Part shown: positions 26,870 to 35,735 of the stretch, in pieces
How positions within the stretch are numbered: the first letter of the stretch is position 1
Layout: each line of letters opens with the position of its first letter
From: Pedobacter sp. Leaf41
GTDB taxonomy: Bacteria; Bacteroidota; Bacteroidia; Sphingobacteriales; Sphingobacteriaceae
Assembly: GCF_001422545.1 (NCBI RefSeq)
Contig: NZ_LMLE01000006.1
Coordinates: 176,982 to 240,981 of the forward strand
Length of the DNA: 64,000 nucleotides
Direction: 5' to 3'
Translations under genes and position numbers: made by a program
The notes under the pieces: generated by a model
Seen by the model: the letters and a program-made list of their open reading frames with translations, nothing else
Database searches by the model: none
What the model was told of the DNA's origin: nothing

Positions 26870-28243
26870 ATGAAAATACATGAACAAAGTCTGGGTTATG
26901 ATGAGGTCGCAAGATTGGCCACGGTAAACCGATATAGAATTGCCTGCAGCCCTTCTGAACATAACCTTGAATATTTTGCAGAACTCGCTTGTGAAACATT
27001 TGAAATGCCAGTTTGCGCAATTACTTTGATAGATCATGAAAAGATATATATTAAAGCCACATTCGGTACGGTTTGTAAAAGATTAGTGCCTAGAACCAAG
27101 GGTTTGCTTGGCGAACTATTGACGGCGGATGAAGTAACTGTTATTGAGGATGATCAACATACTGCAGCGTTTTCAGCAATCTTTGGGGAAAGCATAGATT
27201 ACTGTGCTGGTGTAGCCATTGTTACAGAAGATGGCTACAATATCGGCTCCCTGTGGTTGATGAGTAACAAATCATCTGGTTCATATTTGAAACGGGAGTC
27301 GCTATTTGTCAAATTTGTAAAAGATTTGACCGATCGCATGAACCTATGGATTGCTGTATCCGAAAATGCACAGACACGTTTGCAAAATGTCCAGCTGATA
27401 TCAGAAAATGAAAAAGTAATTGAAAAGATGTCTAATCTGATGGATTATCAGGAGGCAGTGACCAATGCAAATAGTGTATTAGAAAATGTCTTGGATAGTT
27501 TTGAGATGATCTTTCAGCAGGCACCTGTAGCCATGGGCATCTGTTCAGGGGCAGAAAAAAGGATCTGGCAATCAAACTATAGGATACAGGATTATTTTGG
27601 GAAAGTGGAACTATTGGGAAGAGAACTCGATGGAATCATCATGAGCGTAAATAATGAAGATTTCGGGGTTTTGCTAAAAAAAGTTTATTTATCACGCGAA
27701 TCTTATCACGTCGAGGAAGCAAGTGTGCTGATAAACTTTCAGGATGGGCCAAAGTATATCTATGCAAACCTCTCCCTGCAGCCTGTTGGCAGGATGGGTG
27801 ATGAGCCTGATAACATTATTTTTCTTCTCGATGATGTCACCAGCCAGATTTTCTCAAAAAAAATAAGCGAACAGGCCAACGAAGTGCTGCTCAATGCTAT
27901 TGAAGATACAGGCCTGGGATATACAATTGTTGAATTTGCGTCTGGGCAGATGGAGGCCAATGTGCAGATGAAAAAAAACTATGGTTACGGTGAATTTGAG
28001 CCGTTCAGCTATAAGGACCTTTTTGAAGCAATATTGCCCGAATTCCGGGAAAAAATAAAGCGTGCTGTTGACGAAGCTGTTTCCATACATGGAATTTATC
28101 AGGCCCAATATCAGGTAAGATGGCGGGATGGTTCCATCCATTGGTTAAAGGCATATGGGAAACCGATGTATGATGCAAATGGTCTGGCGTCTCATATCAT
28201 CGGGTTTAATAAAATAATCGCAGTTGATAAATCAGAACAATAA
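26870..28243 (+). CDS. GAF-PAS-PAS sensor protein without output domain
   Basis: This 457-residue soluble protein begins with a GAF domain (about 20-165; motifs CAITLIDHEKIYIKATFG and AGVAIVTEDGYNIGSL), then a helical linker and two PAS domains (about 205-320 and 335-450; the last ends YQVRWRDGSIHWLKAYG). No kinase, GGDEF, EAL or HTH domain follows; the frame stops right after the second PAS. Such proteins usually end in a histidine kinase, so this one is either a stand-alone sensor or has lost its C-terminus. No membrane segment is present. Confidence 0.82.
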   Translation: MKIHEQSLGYDEVARLATVNRYRIACSPSEHNLEYFAELACETFEMPVCAITLIDHEKIYIKATFGTVCKRLVPRTKGLLGELLTADEVTVIEDDQHTAAFSAIFGESIDYCAGVAIVTEDGYNIGSLWLMSNKSSGSYLKRESLFVKFVKDLTDRMNLWIAVSENAQTRLQNVQLISENEKVIEKMSNLMDYQEAVTNANSVLENVLDSFEMIFQQAPVAMGICSGAEKRIWQSNYRIQDYFGKVELLGRELDGIIMSVNNEDFGVLLKKVYLSRESYHVEEASVLINFQDGPKYIYANLSLQPVGRMGDEPDNIIFLLDDVTSQIFSKKISEQANEVLLNAIEDTGLGYTIVEFASGQMEANVQMKKNYGYGEFEPFSYKDLFEAILPEFREKIKRAVDEAVSIHGIYQAQYQVRWRDGSIHWLKAYGKPMYDANGLASHIIGFNKIIAVDKSEQ

Positions 28244-28290
28244 TATAGAAAATGCTTTCATGACCGCAGTTAAGGAAGGTATAACAGTTC

Positions 28291-28419
28291 ATGCCTATGC
28301 GCCCTACTATTTCCTATCATTATTTCAGCACCTCAGGATTTGCTGCTATTCTTAAAAATGAAGATCTTACCAGTGCGAGAGGGAATATTGGAACCAACAT
28401 CAGATTTGGGGTACGGTAA
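28291..28419 (+). pseudogene. Possible tail of an outer-membrane-type protein
   Basis: A 42-residue frame ends in GNIGTNIRFGVR, a strand with an alternating pattern that resembles the last beta strand of an outer membrane protein. It begins abruptly and has no signal peptide, so if real it is a remnant. Support is weak. Confidence 0.3.
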
Positions 28420-28560
28420 TAATGAATAATATTCTTGGCATCATAGGCAAGCAATTAGAATGATTTAACAACTTGCATTATTGATGACTGGCATACCTCG
28501 TAGATCCCTTCTCACCAATAAACAATCCTTAAGTTTCAATTCTGTTAAATGACTCCTGTA

Positions 28561-28587
28561 TTGTTTTTTTCGCTTTTTTTATCTTTG
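28561..28587 (+). promoter_or_regulatory. Bacteroidota promoter upstream of 28607
   Basis: TATCTTTG (28580-28587) matches the -7 box TAnnTTTG; a TTG (28561-28563) lies 16 bases upstream, slightly closer than ideal. The start codon follows 19 bases later. Confidence 0.6.
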
Positions 28588-28606
28588 CCGGGATCCCTTT
28601 TTTAAA

Positions 28607-28998
28607 ATGTCAAGAAACCACACGTCTATAATCCGTACAATACAGGCTCTGCGTTGCAACGTTTTCACGCTGGTGCTGGTACTTTTTGCGCTTTTAAATT
28701 CTTCATTTCCGAGTATTGGGCAGGAGGTTGGGTCTCATCTGGAAGATATTGGGGAACAGGTTACGGAATTTGTAGGACTGGATAGCCAGCAGTTAAAACA
28801 TCATTTTAGCTTTGTAAATCCAAGGCGAGCAAATACCGTAAAAAATATAAACACCTGAATGACTCCGGTCTTAATTTACAAGCTTTCGCAAAAAAGATCA
28901 CCCGGAATTATACGGTTCCTTATTCAATCATTGGCTATCAGCAGCCACAAATTTCTTTTGCCCAGCATGGGTTTCTTTACCGCTTAACTTATTTCTAA
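28607..28998 (+). pseudogene. Frameshifted exported protein of unknown function
   Basis: The first frame gives 83 residues with an N-terminal hydrophobic segment (VFTLVLVLFALLNSSF) and stops at 28856. The +2 frame continues as a natural protein from YKHLNDSGLNLQAFAKK to HGFLYRLTYF, stopping at 28996. The break falls in a run of six A residues (28840-28845); seven would restore one frame of about 131 residues. It is a fresh frameshift or a homopolymer sequencing error. The family is not recognised. Confidence 0.7.
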
Positions 28999-29104
28999 AA
29001 AGTATTATCTGTTTTTCGCCTATTCAATAGGTCATAATGCGCTTTAAATAATTTTAACTGAAGCTGCTTTGCTATGCTTCGTTTTTTAGAAATAACAATC
29101 AACA

Positions 29105-29293
29105 ATGAAAAGAAGATGGATGGTAATTCCTTTGCTTGCATTGGCTTTCGGAGCATGCAGGAATGGCTATACCGATAATAAACCAAAAGATATAGTAGAA
29201 ATTCCTGTACTTAAACTCGAAACACAGGACACCTCGTTAACAAACGATTATGTTGCCGATATGCAGGCGGTTAAAAATGTAGAAGTGCGTTAA
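29105..29293 (+). pseudogene. N-terminal fragment of an RND efflux adaptor
   Basis: The 62-residue frame begins with a lipoprotein signal (LLALAFGAC, Cys at about residue 18). It continues IPVLKLETQDTS and YVADMQAVKNVEVR, the start of an AcrA/MexA-type membrane fusion protein just before its first barrel strand. It then hits TAA, whereas family members run to about 370 residues. No adaptor, RND or TolC sequence follows, so this is a deletion remnant. Confidence 0.65.
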
Positions 29294-29412
29294 TAGACTT
29301 ACAGATTAATGAAGCGCTTAAAAAATTTTTTAAGCTGCTGCATAACCATTATTCATTTTCTTCGTTTAGAAAAAAAGAGCACATAAAATGGTGATTTAAA
29401 TAGGATATGATT

Positions 29413-30642
29413 CTATTTATCCCGGTTGCTGTTGAGTTTTCCCATTACAGGGGTTGCACTCATGCCATGGAGCACAATAGAAATCAGAATGGTGAAGGCT
29501 GCGATTGCCCAGAGCTCTTCCTGCTGATCGAATTTGACTTCACCAAATGCAAACGCCAGATAATATATAGATCCCATTCCGCGGATGCCGAAAAAACTAA
29601 TGGCGAGCTTTTCTTTTAACGGGGTTGAATTTCCCAACAGGGACAAATAGGTGGTGACAGGGCGTACAAGCACCACAAATGCAAGCGAGACCATCGCCAT
29701 TTTAAAGGTCAATGGAGCGAGTATACCACCTACCAGTGCCCCTCCAAAAAAAATCAGGAGCACAGCAAGTAACATCCTCTCCATCTGATCGGTAAAAGAA
29801 TGAAGCTGCCGATGATAATCATGGGTTTTTTCATAATGCCGCAAGGTAAGCCCGGCAATGAAGACCGCAATAAATCCATATGCATGAAGTGATTCAGCTG
29901 TTGCATAGGTAACAAGCGTCAGCGAAATGGCCAGAAACCCATCAGAAGGTTTTAATAATCGGTATTTTTCCGATATGGAGAACACCAGATAGCCTACCAG
30001 TTTGCCACAAAGCCAGCCAATAATCAGTCCTGCCGCAATCTTGTAAACAACGTAAAACCAAGCCCAGTGCCATATTGAAGACGTGGTAATGCCTTCAGAT
30101 GCAACAACAATAGCTAGCCAGGTAAATGGGAATGCCAGTCCATCGTTGAGTCCCGCCTCTGAAGTGAGTGCGAACCGGGGTTCGGACTTACCACGCTCGT
30201 TTGGCGGCCCAACCTGTACATCAGCGGCTAGAACCGGATCTGTTGGCGCCAATACTGCAGCCAATAGCAATGCAGCAGCAACACTCATACCTAAAACAAA
30301 AATGCCAAGCAATGCCGATATCACGATCGATAAGACCATAGCAATTAAGATCAGCCGGAGCGGAGTGGACCATTTCCTGAAAGAAAAACTTCGATCGATC
30401 TTAATTCCAGTACCCATCAGCGAAATGATGACAATAAGCTCGGTGAGGTGAACCACCAGCGCATTGTCTTTTTGCGGCAAGGGTGAGGGAAGGATTTTAG
30501 GCCATATCAGGTATAACAGTGCTCCTATTGCAACATAAACGATAGAGTAGGACATCCTCACTTTGCGGGCAAGGCTGGGAATAAACGCCATACCGATGCT
30601 TGCAAGTCCGGCAATTAGCATCAGTAAAAGATATTGGCTCAT
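29413..30642 (-). CDS. CPA1-family Na+/H+ antiporter
   Basis: This 409-residue membrane protein has 11-12 helices and NhaP-type motifs: APTDPVLAADV (with the TDP of the CPA1 fold), SEAGLNDGLAFPF (the ND proton/cation site) and GIRGMGSIYYLAFA. It exchanges sodium or potassium for protons at the inner membrane. It is the last gene of a minus-strand run together with an MscS channel and two small genes, suggesting a role in osmotic or ionic stress. There is no C-terminal regulatory domain. Confidence 0.92.
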   Translation of the reverse strand: MSQYLLLMLIAGLASIGMAFIPSLARKVRMSYSIVYVAIGALLYLIWPKILPSPLPQKDNALVVHLTELIVIISLMGTGIKIDRSFSFRKWSTPLRLILIAMVLSIVISALLGIFVLGMSVAAALLLAAVLAPTDPVLAADVQVGPPNERGKSEPRFALTSEAGLNDGLAFPFTWLAIVVASEGITTSSIWHWAWFYVVYKIAAGLIIGWLCGKLVGYLVFSISEKYRLLKPSDGFLAISLTLVTYATAESLHAYGFIAVFIAGLTLRHYEKTHDYHRQLHSFTDQMERMLLAVLLIFFGGALVGGILAPLTFKMAMVSLAFVVLVRPVTTYLSLLGNSTPLKEKLAISFFGIRGMGSIYYLAFAFGEVKFDQQEELWAIAAFTILISIVLHGMSATPVMGKLNSNRDK

Positions 30643-30701
30643 TTTCGTTTAATTAACTGATAGATAAAAAATGGCGACTAAAGACACCTGTCGAATCAAC
30701 A

Positions 30702-31613
30702 TCATGACTTCGATTCATTTCTATGTTTTTCTTGCATCTCGCTTAATGACACACCTCCCTTGATTCCGAAGTCAAGTGTTCGGATAGGGAATGGGATCAT
30801 AATATTATGTTCGTCATATACCTTTTTTATCCTGAGGATACATTGACTCTGCACTTCAAGAATATTGACATTATCATGCACATTTATCCAAAGCCGGATC
30901 ACATAGTTAATCGAACTGTCCCCAAAACCGGTATAAAACATTGTCACTTCCTCTTCCTCGACAAGGCCATCTATATCTTTTACTGCCTGGATGGTCAGTG
31001 ATTTAACGCTTTCCAGGTCTTCACCATAAGAGATTCCAACATTCATATCTAAGCGCCTTTTACCCAATAATGTATAGTTTTCAATAGGGTTTTGAAAAAC
31101 ATCTTTGTTGGGGATGATCACCATTTGCCCCTGATAGGTCTTGATGACGGTATCACGAAGATTAATCTCTTCCACTTTTCCCATGTAATCCTTTATTTTG
31201 ACAATATCTCCGACATACAAGGGTTTCCTCACCGAAAGAAATATGCCGGAAATAAAGTTGGAGGCAATATCCTGAAAGGCAAATGCCAGTGCCAGACCAA
31301 TAATTCCTGCTCCGGCAAGAATAGAGGTCACTGCTTTATCTAACTGAAGTACGCTCAAGGCAATAAAGACTACGATGCCTAGCAAAAAGATGTAGATTAC
31401 AGAACTGAATAAATTGTCAAGTGCCTCATTTAGAATAAATCTTTTCAGTATCCTGCGCAGTAAATTGCGAATGTATTTGGCAAGGTAAAAGCCTAAAACA
31501 AGGATAAGCGCTGCCAGGGCAATATTCGGTAGGATCCTGATAAACTCTTTGGCCCAGATGCTGAGTTTATCCAGAATCAACTTGTAAGCATGTTCAATAT
31601 TCATATCTTTCAA
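30702..31613 (-). CDS. mscS: MscS-family mechanosensitive channel (small)
   Basis: This 303-residue channel has three N-terminal membrane helices (about 28-48, 68-90 and 95-120). The pore helix carries AGAGIIGLALAFAFQDIASNFISG and is followed by the beta domain with GDIVKIKDYMGKVEEINLRDT and IPNKDVFQNPIENYT. It opens under membrane tension to release solutes on osmotic downshock. It lies one base after the fusion gene 31615-32043 and 59 bases before the antiporter. Confidence 0.94.
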   Translation of the reverse strand: MKDMNIEHAYKLILDKLSIWAKEFIRILPNIALAALILVLGFYLAKYIRNLLRRILKRFILNEALDNLFSSVIYIFLLGIVVFIALSVLQLDKAVTSILAGAGIIGLALAFAFQDIASNFISGIFLSVRKPLYVGDIVKIKDYMGKVEEINLRDTVIKTYQGQMVIIPNKDVFQNPIENYTLLGKRRLDMNVGISYGEDLESVKSLTIQAVKDIDGLVEEEEVTMFYTGFGDSSINYVIRLWINVHDNVNILEVQSQCILRIKKVYDEHNIMIPFPIRTLDFGIKGGVSLSEMQEKHRNESKS

Positions 31614-31614
31614 T

Positions 31615-32043
31615 TTACATGATCAGTCTAACTCCACCAAGTTCGGAGACATGGTATGGAAATTTATCTCCCGGCGATCCGATAAACATAAAGTTTTTGG
31701 GAATTTCCCACTTTTGAGATAATTGTTCAATCAGTTCGGGACCGAATTCTCCCTCTATTTCCACAAAATCAATATCAATTTCGGGATAGGCCCGATCCAG
31801 GACCAGGATGTCCGATTTCAGGTTCTCATTATCGCTATCACTGTTTGCAATATGCACTATCTTTATTTTTTTTGTGGCCTCATTTTCCTCTACGTAAATC
31901 ATGACCCTGTTCAGCACCGCAACGTTGTCCCCCCTGGTCAGTGCTGCAACGTACAGGCAGAAAGAGCTGATGCCGTTGCCGCATATGGCTGTTGCCTGAA
32001 GCTCATTTAGCTTAAATGAGGGTTTGTGTAGTGATTTATCCAT
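31615..32043 (-). CDS. Internally deleted APC permease: N-terminus fused to cytosolic tail
   Basis: The 142-residue product has two unrelated parts. Residues about 12-36 (LNELQATAICGN, SFCLYVAAL) resemble the N-terminal start of a Bacteroidota APC-family permease. From RGDNVAVLNRVM onward it resembles the USP-like cytosolic tail of the same permease type (IKIVHIAN, FVEIEGEFGPELIEQLSQ, FMFIGSPGDKFPYHVSELGG). The roughly twelve membrane helices are missing, yet the frame is intact, so a soluble protein may still be made. The gene abuts mscS. The permease assignment comes from memory of the family and needs a search. Confidence 0.55.
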   Translation of the reverse strand: MDKSLHKPSFKLNELQATAICGNGISSFCLYVAALTRGDNVAVLNRVMIYVEENEATKKIKIVHIANSDSDNENLKSDILVLDRAYPEIDIDFVEIEGEFGPELIEQLSQKWEIPKNFMFIGSPGDKFPYHVSELGGVRLIM

Positions 32044-32118
32044 TTGTCTCGGTTTCAGGAATTATCAATTAAAATTGCCCTTTCACTTATCAGTCTCAGA
32101 ATGCACATGATCAATGAA

Positions 32119-32691
32119 TTAATTGAGAGGGTTGGCTGGCATGTGATAGCTGATTGACAATGTTCCAAGACGTTTATTCAGGCCTAAAATCGGCGTGGTA
32201 AGAACCAGTGACCTGCCACGCTGTGAATAAATCCTGGTACTGTCACTTCGTAAGAAAGTGCTATCGTAAAAAGTTGAATAAGGTTTGCCTGCTTCCTTTT
32301 TATCCGTAGAGAGCAAAATCATATTGCGTTGATCCACAATAGAGATTTCTTCGAAGTTTTTCTCTTTCACCATCTGATTCATATAAACACTAATGTCCTG
32401 CCGGTTCCCTGAGATCATTTTATCCCCAATGGCCCAGGCAAGTGGTTTAGCCAACAATATAAGCTGTGCTTTTAAATTCGCATCCACTTGCATGGAAATT
32501 TTTCTTCTCAGAAGTCTATTGGCCCTATCATTTTCAGATTGCATACTCCTGTTTTCAACAGCTTTCCAGATCCATAGGCCGGAAATAAGCGCAAGGAAAA
32601 TCAGGATGGTAATAAGGAAGGTCTTTCGGTAAACCACTGGCTTGCCAGTTTGAGGTGGCTGCTGACTATCTATTGGTCTAATGTTATGCAT
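32119..32691 (-). CDS. Single-pass membrane protein with periplasmic sensor-like domain
   Basis: This 190-residue protein has one membrane helix (about residues 24-45) followed by a periplasmic region of about 145 residues. A long helix is followed by strands with ISIVDQRNMILLSTDKKEAG, the pattern of PAS/Cache sensor domains such as those of histidine kinases. No output domain follows. It heads the minus-strand unit with the fusion gene, MscS and antiporter and could be a stand-alone regulator or the remains of a larger receptor. Confidence 0.6.
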   Translation of the reverse strand: MHNIRPIDSQQPPQTGKPVVYRKTFLITILIFLALISGLWIWKAVENRSMQSENDRANRLLRRKISMQVDANLKAQLILLAKPLAWAIGDKMISGNRQDISVYMNQMVKEKNFEEISIVDQRNMILLSTDKKEAGKPYSTFYDSTFLRSDSTRIYSQRGRSLVLTTPILGLNKRLGTLSISYHMPANPLN

Positions 32692-32864
32692 CGTTTGATG
32701 TTTTGTATGTATATAAGGTCAAGACGTTTCCGGATTCTCTGAATCCAACTTAAGCAGAGGAGAATAACAGAAAATAATCGGTCTCTTTTTAAGCCTAAGG
32801 TTGTATGAAGACAAACAAGTTAGCAGTTTGTTCTGGTCATTTGACATTCTAATTCATTAACTGT

Positions 32865-33230
32865 TTATACAAATTTTTGAAAGCTGACCGGTTTGACCAG
32901 ATATCGGTCAGCGTGCACCGAGAAAGCATCGGGTGCATGTTCGGGATGCCCAGTCACAAATACAATAAATCGTACATCATCCCTCAAAATTCTGGCGATA
33001 TCAGGCCCGGAAATTTCCATGTTAATGTCCAGAAATAAAAAGTCTACCCGTTGATTCTCTTTAATTGCCCGAACAGCCGCTGTCGGATCTGAAAAGCTTT
33101 CAAGAAGTGATAGTTTGGGTACTGCCTGAAGGTATTCGATCCGGAGCTGAAAAGACTTGCTCAGGATATTATCGTCTCGCAGCAAAAATAAATTACACAA
33201 ATGAAAGCAATTCTCGAAAGGCTGAGTCAT
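32865..33230 (-). pseudogene. Response-regulator receiver remnant (LytTR type)
   Basis: The 121-residue frame holds a receiver domain: RDDN acidic pair, FLFLDINM with the phospho-acceptor Asp, FVTGH with the Thr/Ser position, and YLVKP with the conserved Lys. It stops at KFV, where LytTR-family regulators normally continue into a DNA-binding domain. After the stop the same frame reads TVNELE, so the stop may be a nonsense mutation, and no LytTR sequence is found beyond. The N-terminal residues before LRDDN do not look like a normal first strand. It is probably non-functional. Confidence 0.6.
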
Positions 33231-33747
33231 GACCGAGAAGAAGCCAATTCTGGTAATAATTAGTTAGCCAGGATAATAAATAGCTGTAGTATTTTTAATT
33301 TTTTTGAGTTTTCTTTTGGTGCAGCAAGTAAAATTTAATAAATCTTGCTTGAAATAAAATAGGGAAATCCAAACCTTACCAACCAATAGCTTCAAAACTC
33401 TTCGTTGTCTTGCTGTTGGTGTTGATCCCTGCTAAGCATTCTTTTGGTATTTCTGGAGATTGTTGCCTCGGTAAGAGAAAAGTTTTACCAAACCATATCT
33501 TTACTTGAGTGGATATTTACCGTTTATTCACAGTTCAGTAACTTCTTGGAGTATATGCTAGCCACAGACCACTCAAATCCATTTTCAGTTTTTATGGGGT
33601 TTTCATCTGCAATTAGTTATGACCGGTTAGTTTATGCAAACTCAAGATTTACTCTTATAATCTGGACTATTCAAAAATAAAACAACTTATGGGACTAAAC
33701 TATCGGTATGTAATACACGTATGTAAATTTTGAATAAATAGATAGAT
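33231..33747. other. Intergenic region, possible decayed sequence
   Basis: About 515 bases. One plus frame from about 33380 reads a signal-like stretch (SKLFVVLLLVLIPAKHS) and then stops; no start codon precedes it. The frame 33444-33680 has no protein-like features. I assign no gene. Confidence 0.35.
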
Positions 33748-34293
33748 ATGTTTGGATTCAAGTCATTAACAGAAAATAGAATTGTAGCTTGGAAAGCAAG
33801 AAATGGCATGAATATTCTTCGCGTTTGTTTGGGTATTATATTTATATGGTTTGGAATACTTAAGTTCTTTCCAGGCGTGAGTTCTGCGGAGGAGATTGCC
33901 GGTCGTACCCTATTAAAACTAACTTTTGGATTAGTAAAACCGGAAATATCGATGCCGGTTTTAGCGATATGGGAATGTATCATTGGATTAGGGCTGATAT
34001 CCAAAGCCTGGCTTAGGCTAACCCTGATTTTACTTTATTTACAGATGGCGGGTACATTCTTACCGCTATTATTCTTTCCGAACGAAACCTTCAACCATTC
34101 CCTGCTTGTACCCACTTTACTGGGTCAATATATCATTAAAAACTTTGTGCTAATATCTGCAGGAATTGTAATTGGTGCTACTTTGAGAGGTGGTAAAATT
34201 ATTACAAGTCCATTAACAGAAAAAAAATCGGCTAAACTAGAAAAACGATTCGGGCGAATTAGGCGTATCCTTAAACTCGATGTTATTCAATAA
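33748..34293 (+). CDS. DoxX-like membrane protein
   Basis: This 181-residue protein has four membrane segments, with the DoxX motif ILRVCLGIIFIWFGILKFFPG in the first and WECIIGLGLI in the second. DoxX-type proteins associate with thiol and oxidative stress functions and respiratory chains in several bacteria. It is the first gene of the plus-strand redox-stress stretch. The basic C-terminal tail is cytosolic by the positive-inside rule. Confidence 0.82.
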   Translation: MFGFKSLTENRIVAWKARNGMNILRVCLGIIFIWFGILKFFPGVSSAEEIAGRTLLKLTFGLVKPEISMPVLAIWECIIGLGLISKAWLRLTLILLYLQMAGTFLPLLFFPNETFNHSLLVPTLLGQYIIKNFVLISAGIVIGATLRGGKIITSPLTEKKSAKLEKRFGRIRRILKLDVIQ

Positions 34294-34419
34294 AGTACCA
34301 ATGAACTGATAAACAGTCAAATACAATAAATATTATTCTCTAACAAAAGTTATTGCATCAGCAAAAAAACCACAGTTCGCTTTATTTACGTACATGACAG
34401 TACAACGAAATTAAATAAC

Positions 34420-35004
34420 ATGAAAAAAACTTTTTTAACTGCTTTTGCCTTAGTAGCTATCGCATTTTCAGTAAACACAACAGTACAGGCCCAAGATAAA
34501 ATGTCTGGTTCTAAAATGGATGGCACCAAAATGGTTGGTGGTGCTAAAATGTATCCAACAAAAGATATTATTGATAATGCTGTAAACTCAAAAGACCACA
34601 CTACACTGGTAGCAGCTGTAAAAGCTGCAGGCCTTGTAGAAACTTTAAAAGGTAAAGGTCCGTTTACAGTCTTTGCACCAACCAATGCAGCTTTCGATAA
34701 GTTACCAAAAGGTACTGTAGATAATTTGGTTAAGCCAGCTAATAAAGCGACATTAACCAAAATTTTAACTTATCACGTTGTTGCAGGTAAAATGGATAGC
34801 AAAGCCATTGCGGCCGCGATCAAAAAAGGAAATGGTAAAGCGGAACTGGTAACTGTTCAAGGAGGCAAGCTTTGGGCATGGATGGAAGGCAAAAAACTGG
34901 TTCTGAAAGATGAAAAAGGTGGAATGAGCACAGTGACCATTGCTGATGTAAATCAGAAAAACGGTGTAATACATGTAGTAGATACTGTATTAATGCCAAA
35001 ATAA
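34420..35004 (+). CDS. Secreted fasciclin-domain protein with Met-rich N-terminus
   Basis: This 194-residue protein has a signal peptide cut near VQAQ and one fasciclin (FAS1) domain (about 60-192; motifs KGPFTVFAPTNAAFDKLP, LTYHVVAGK and GVIHVVDTVLMP). The mature N-terminus is unusual: four Met recur every five to six residues (KMSGSKMDGTKMVGGAKM). Bacterial FAS1 proteins are cell-surface or periplasmic and are often encoded next to SigK-type sigma genes, as here. The Met spacing resembles the Met-rich lipoprotein at 36086, suggesting a shared exposure to oxidants; this link is inferred. Confidence 0.9.
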   Translation: MKKTFLTAFALVAIAFSVNTTVQAQDKMSGSKMDGTKMVGGAKMYPTKDIIDNAVNSKDHTTLVAAVKAAGLVETLKGKGPFTVFAPTNAAFDKLPKGTVDNLVKPANKATLTKILTYHVVAGKMDSKAIAAAIKKGNGKAELVTVQGGKLWAWMEGKKLVLKDEKGGMSTVTIADVNQKNGVIHVVDTVLMPK

Positions 35005-35024
35005 GTTTATAAATAGGATTTAAT

Positions 35025-35056
35025 AAAAGCCGCTCCATATCCGAAGCGGCTTTTTT
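35025..35056 (+). terminator. Terminator after fasciclin gene
   Basis: A perfect 10-bp stem (AAAAGCCGCT / AGCGGCTTTT) with a 10-base loop is followed by TTTATTTT. Confidence 0.88.
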
Positions 35057-35141
35057 ATTTTGCTTCCGGACAGGATGTATAGCGCAGAGGAATAACTAAA
35101 ACAAATAGCCACAGGCAGTGTTACCAAATCAAAACAAGCCT

Positions 35142-35735
35142 ATGCATGCATTTATACTTACTCATTCTTCGAATGCCAAAAGTTTACAATTAAAATGCAA
35201 AACATCTGAGCAACTATTAGTGGGCAACATACTCGATAACAGGGAAGGATCGTTCAGTCAACTTTATGAAATGTATGCGCCGAACCTCATGGGTGTATTG
35301 ATGAAAATTCTAAACCAACAGGAAACCGCAGAGGATTTATTACAGGAAGTGTTTTTAAAGATCAAAAGGTATTTACCTTTATATGATGAAAAAAAAGCCC
35401 GGTTATTCACCTGGATGCTAAATATTACCAGAAACACGGCCTTTGATTACCTTAGATTGAAATCCAGCAAGCAGAGCAAGTCTACCATCGAAATTGATGT
35501 TCATCATTCTGAACTGGAAAGTTTTAGCCATAGTGTAAATACGGATACCATCGACCTAAAAAAACTGGTGCTTGGACTTAATGAGAAGCATCGAACGATA
35601 CTCGAACTCTCCTACTATCAGGGCTATACCCACCTGGAGATTGCTGAAGAACTAAATATGCCCCTTGGCAGTGTCAAAACATCTATCAGACAGGCCATAT
35701 TAATTCTAAGGGGCTTCTTTTCATTGCCTGGTTAG
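35142..35735 (+). CDS. ECF RNA polymerase sigma factor
   Basis: This sigma-70 group 4 factor has region 2 (SFSQLYEMYAPNLMGVL, EDLLQEVFLKI, FTWMLNITRNTAFDYLR) and region 4 (KHRTILELSYYQGYTHLEIAEELNMPLGSVKTSIRQA). The ATG at 35142 gives 197 residues; a GTG at 35118 would add eight. The overall look is SigK-like. No anti-sigma gene (RskA, FecR or NrsF type) adjoins it, so its control is unclear. Its position between the fasciclin, Met-rich lipoprotein and Msr genes suggests it drives an envelope redox-stress regulon. Confidence 0.92.
   Translation: MHAFILTHSSNAKSLQLKCKTSEQLLVGNILDNREGSFSQLYEMYAPNLMGVLMKILNQQETAEDLLQEVFLKIKRYLPLYDEKKARLFTWMLNITRNTAFDYLRLKSSKQSKSTIEIDVHHSELESFSHSVNTDTIDLKKLVLGLNEKHRTILELSYYQGYTHLEIAEELNMPLGSVKTSIRQAILILRGFFSLPG

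Noticed and set aside
26756..27037. Minus-strand frame overlapping the GAF-PAS start
   Set aside because: It overlaps the well-supported GAF domain and has low-complexity AT-driven composition.
33444..33680. 78-residue plus-strand frame before the DoxX gene
   Set aside because: No motif, no convincing start region, and the amino acid pattern is not protein-like; left as intergenic.
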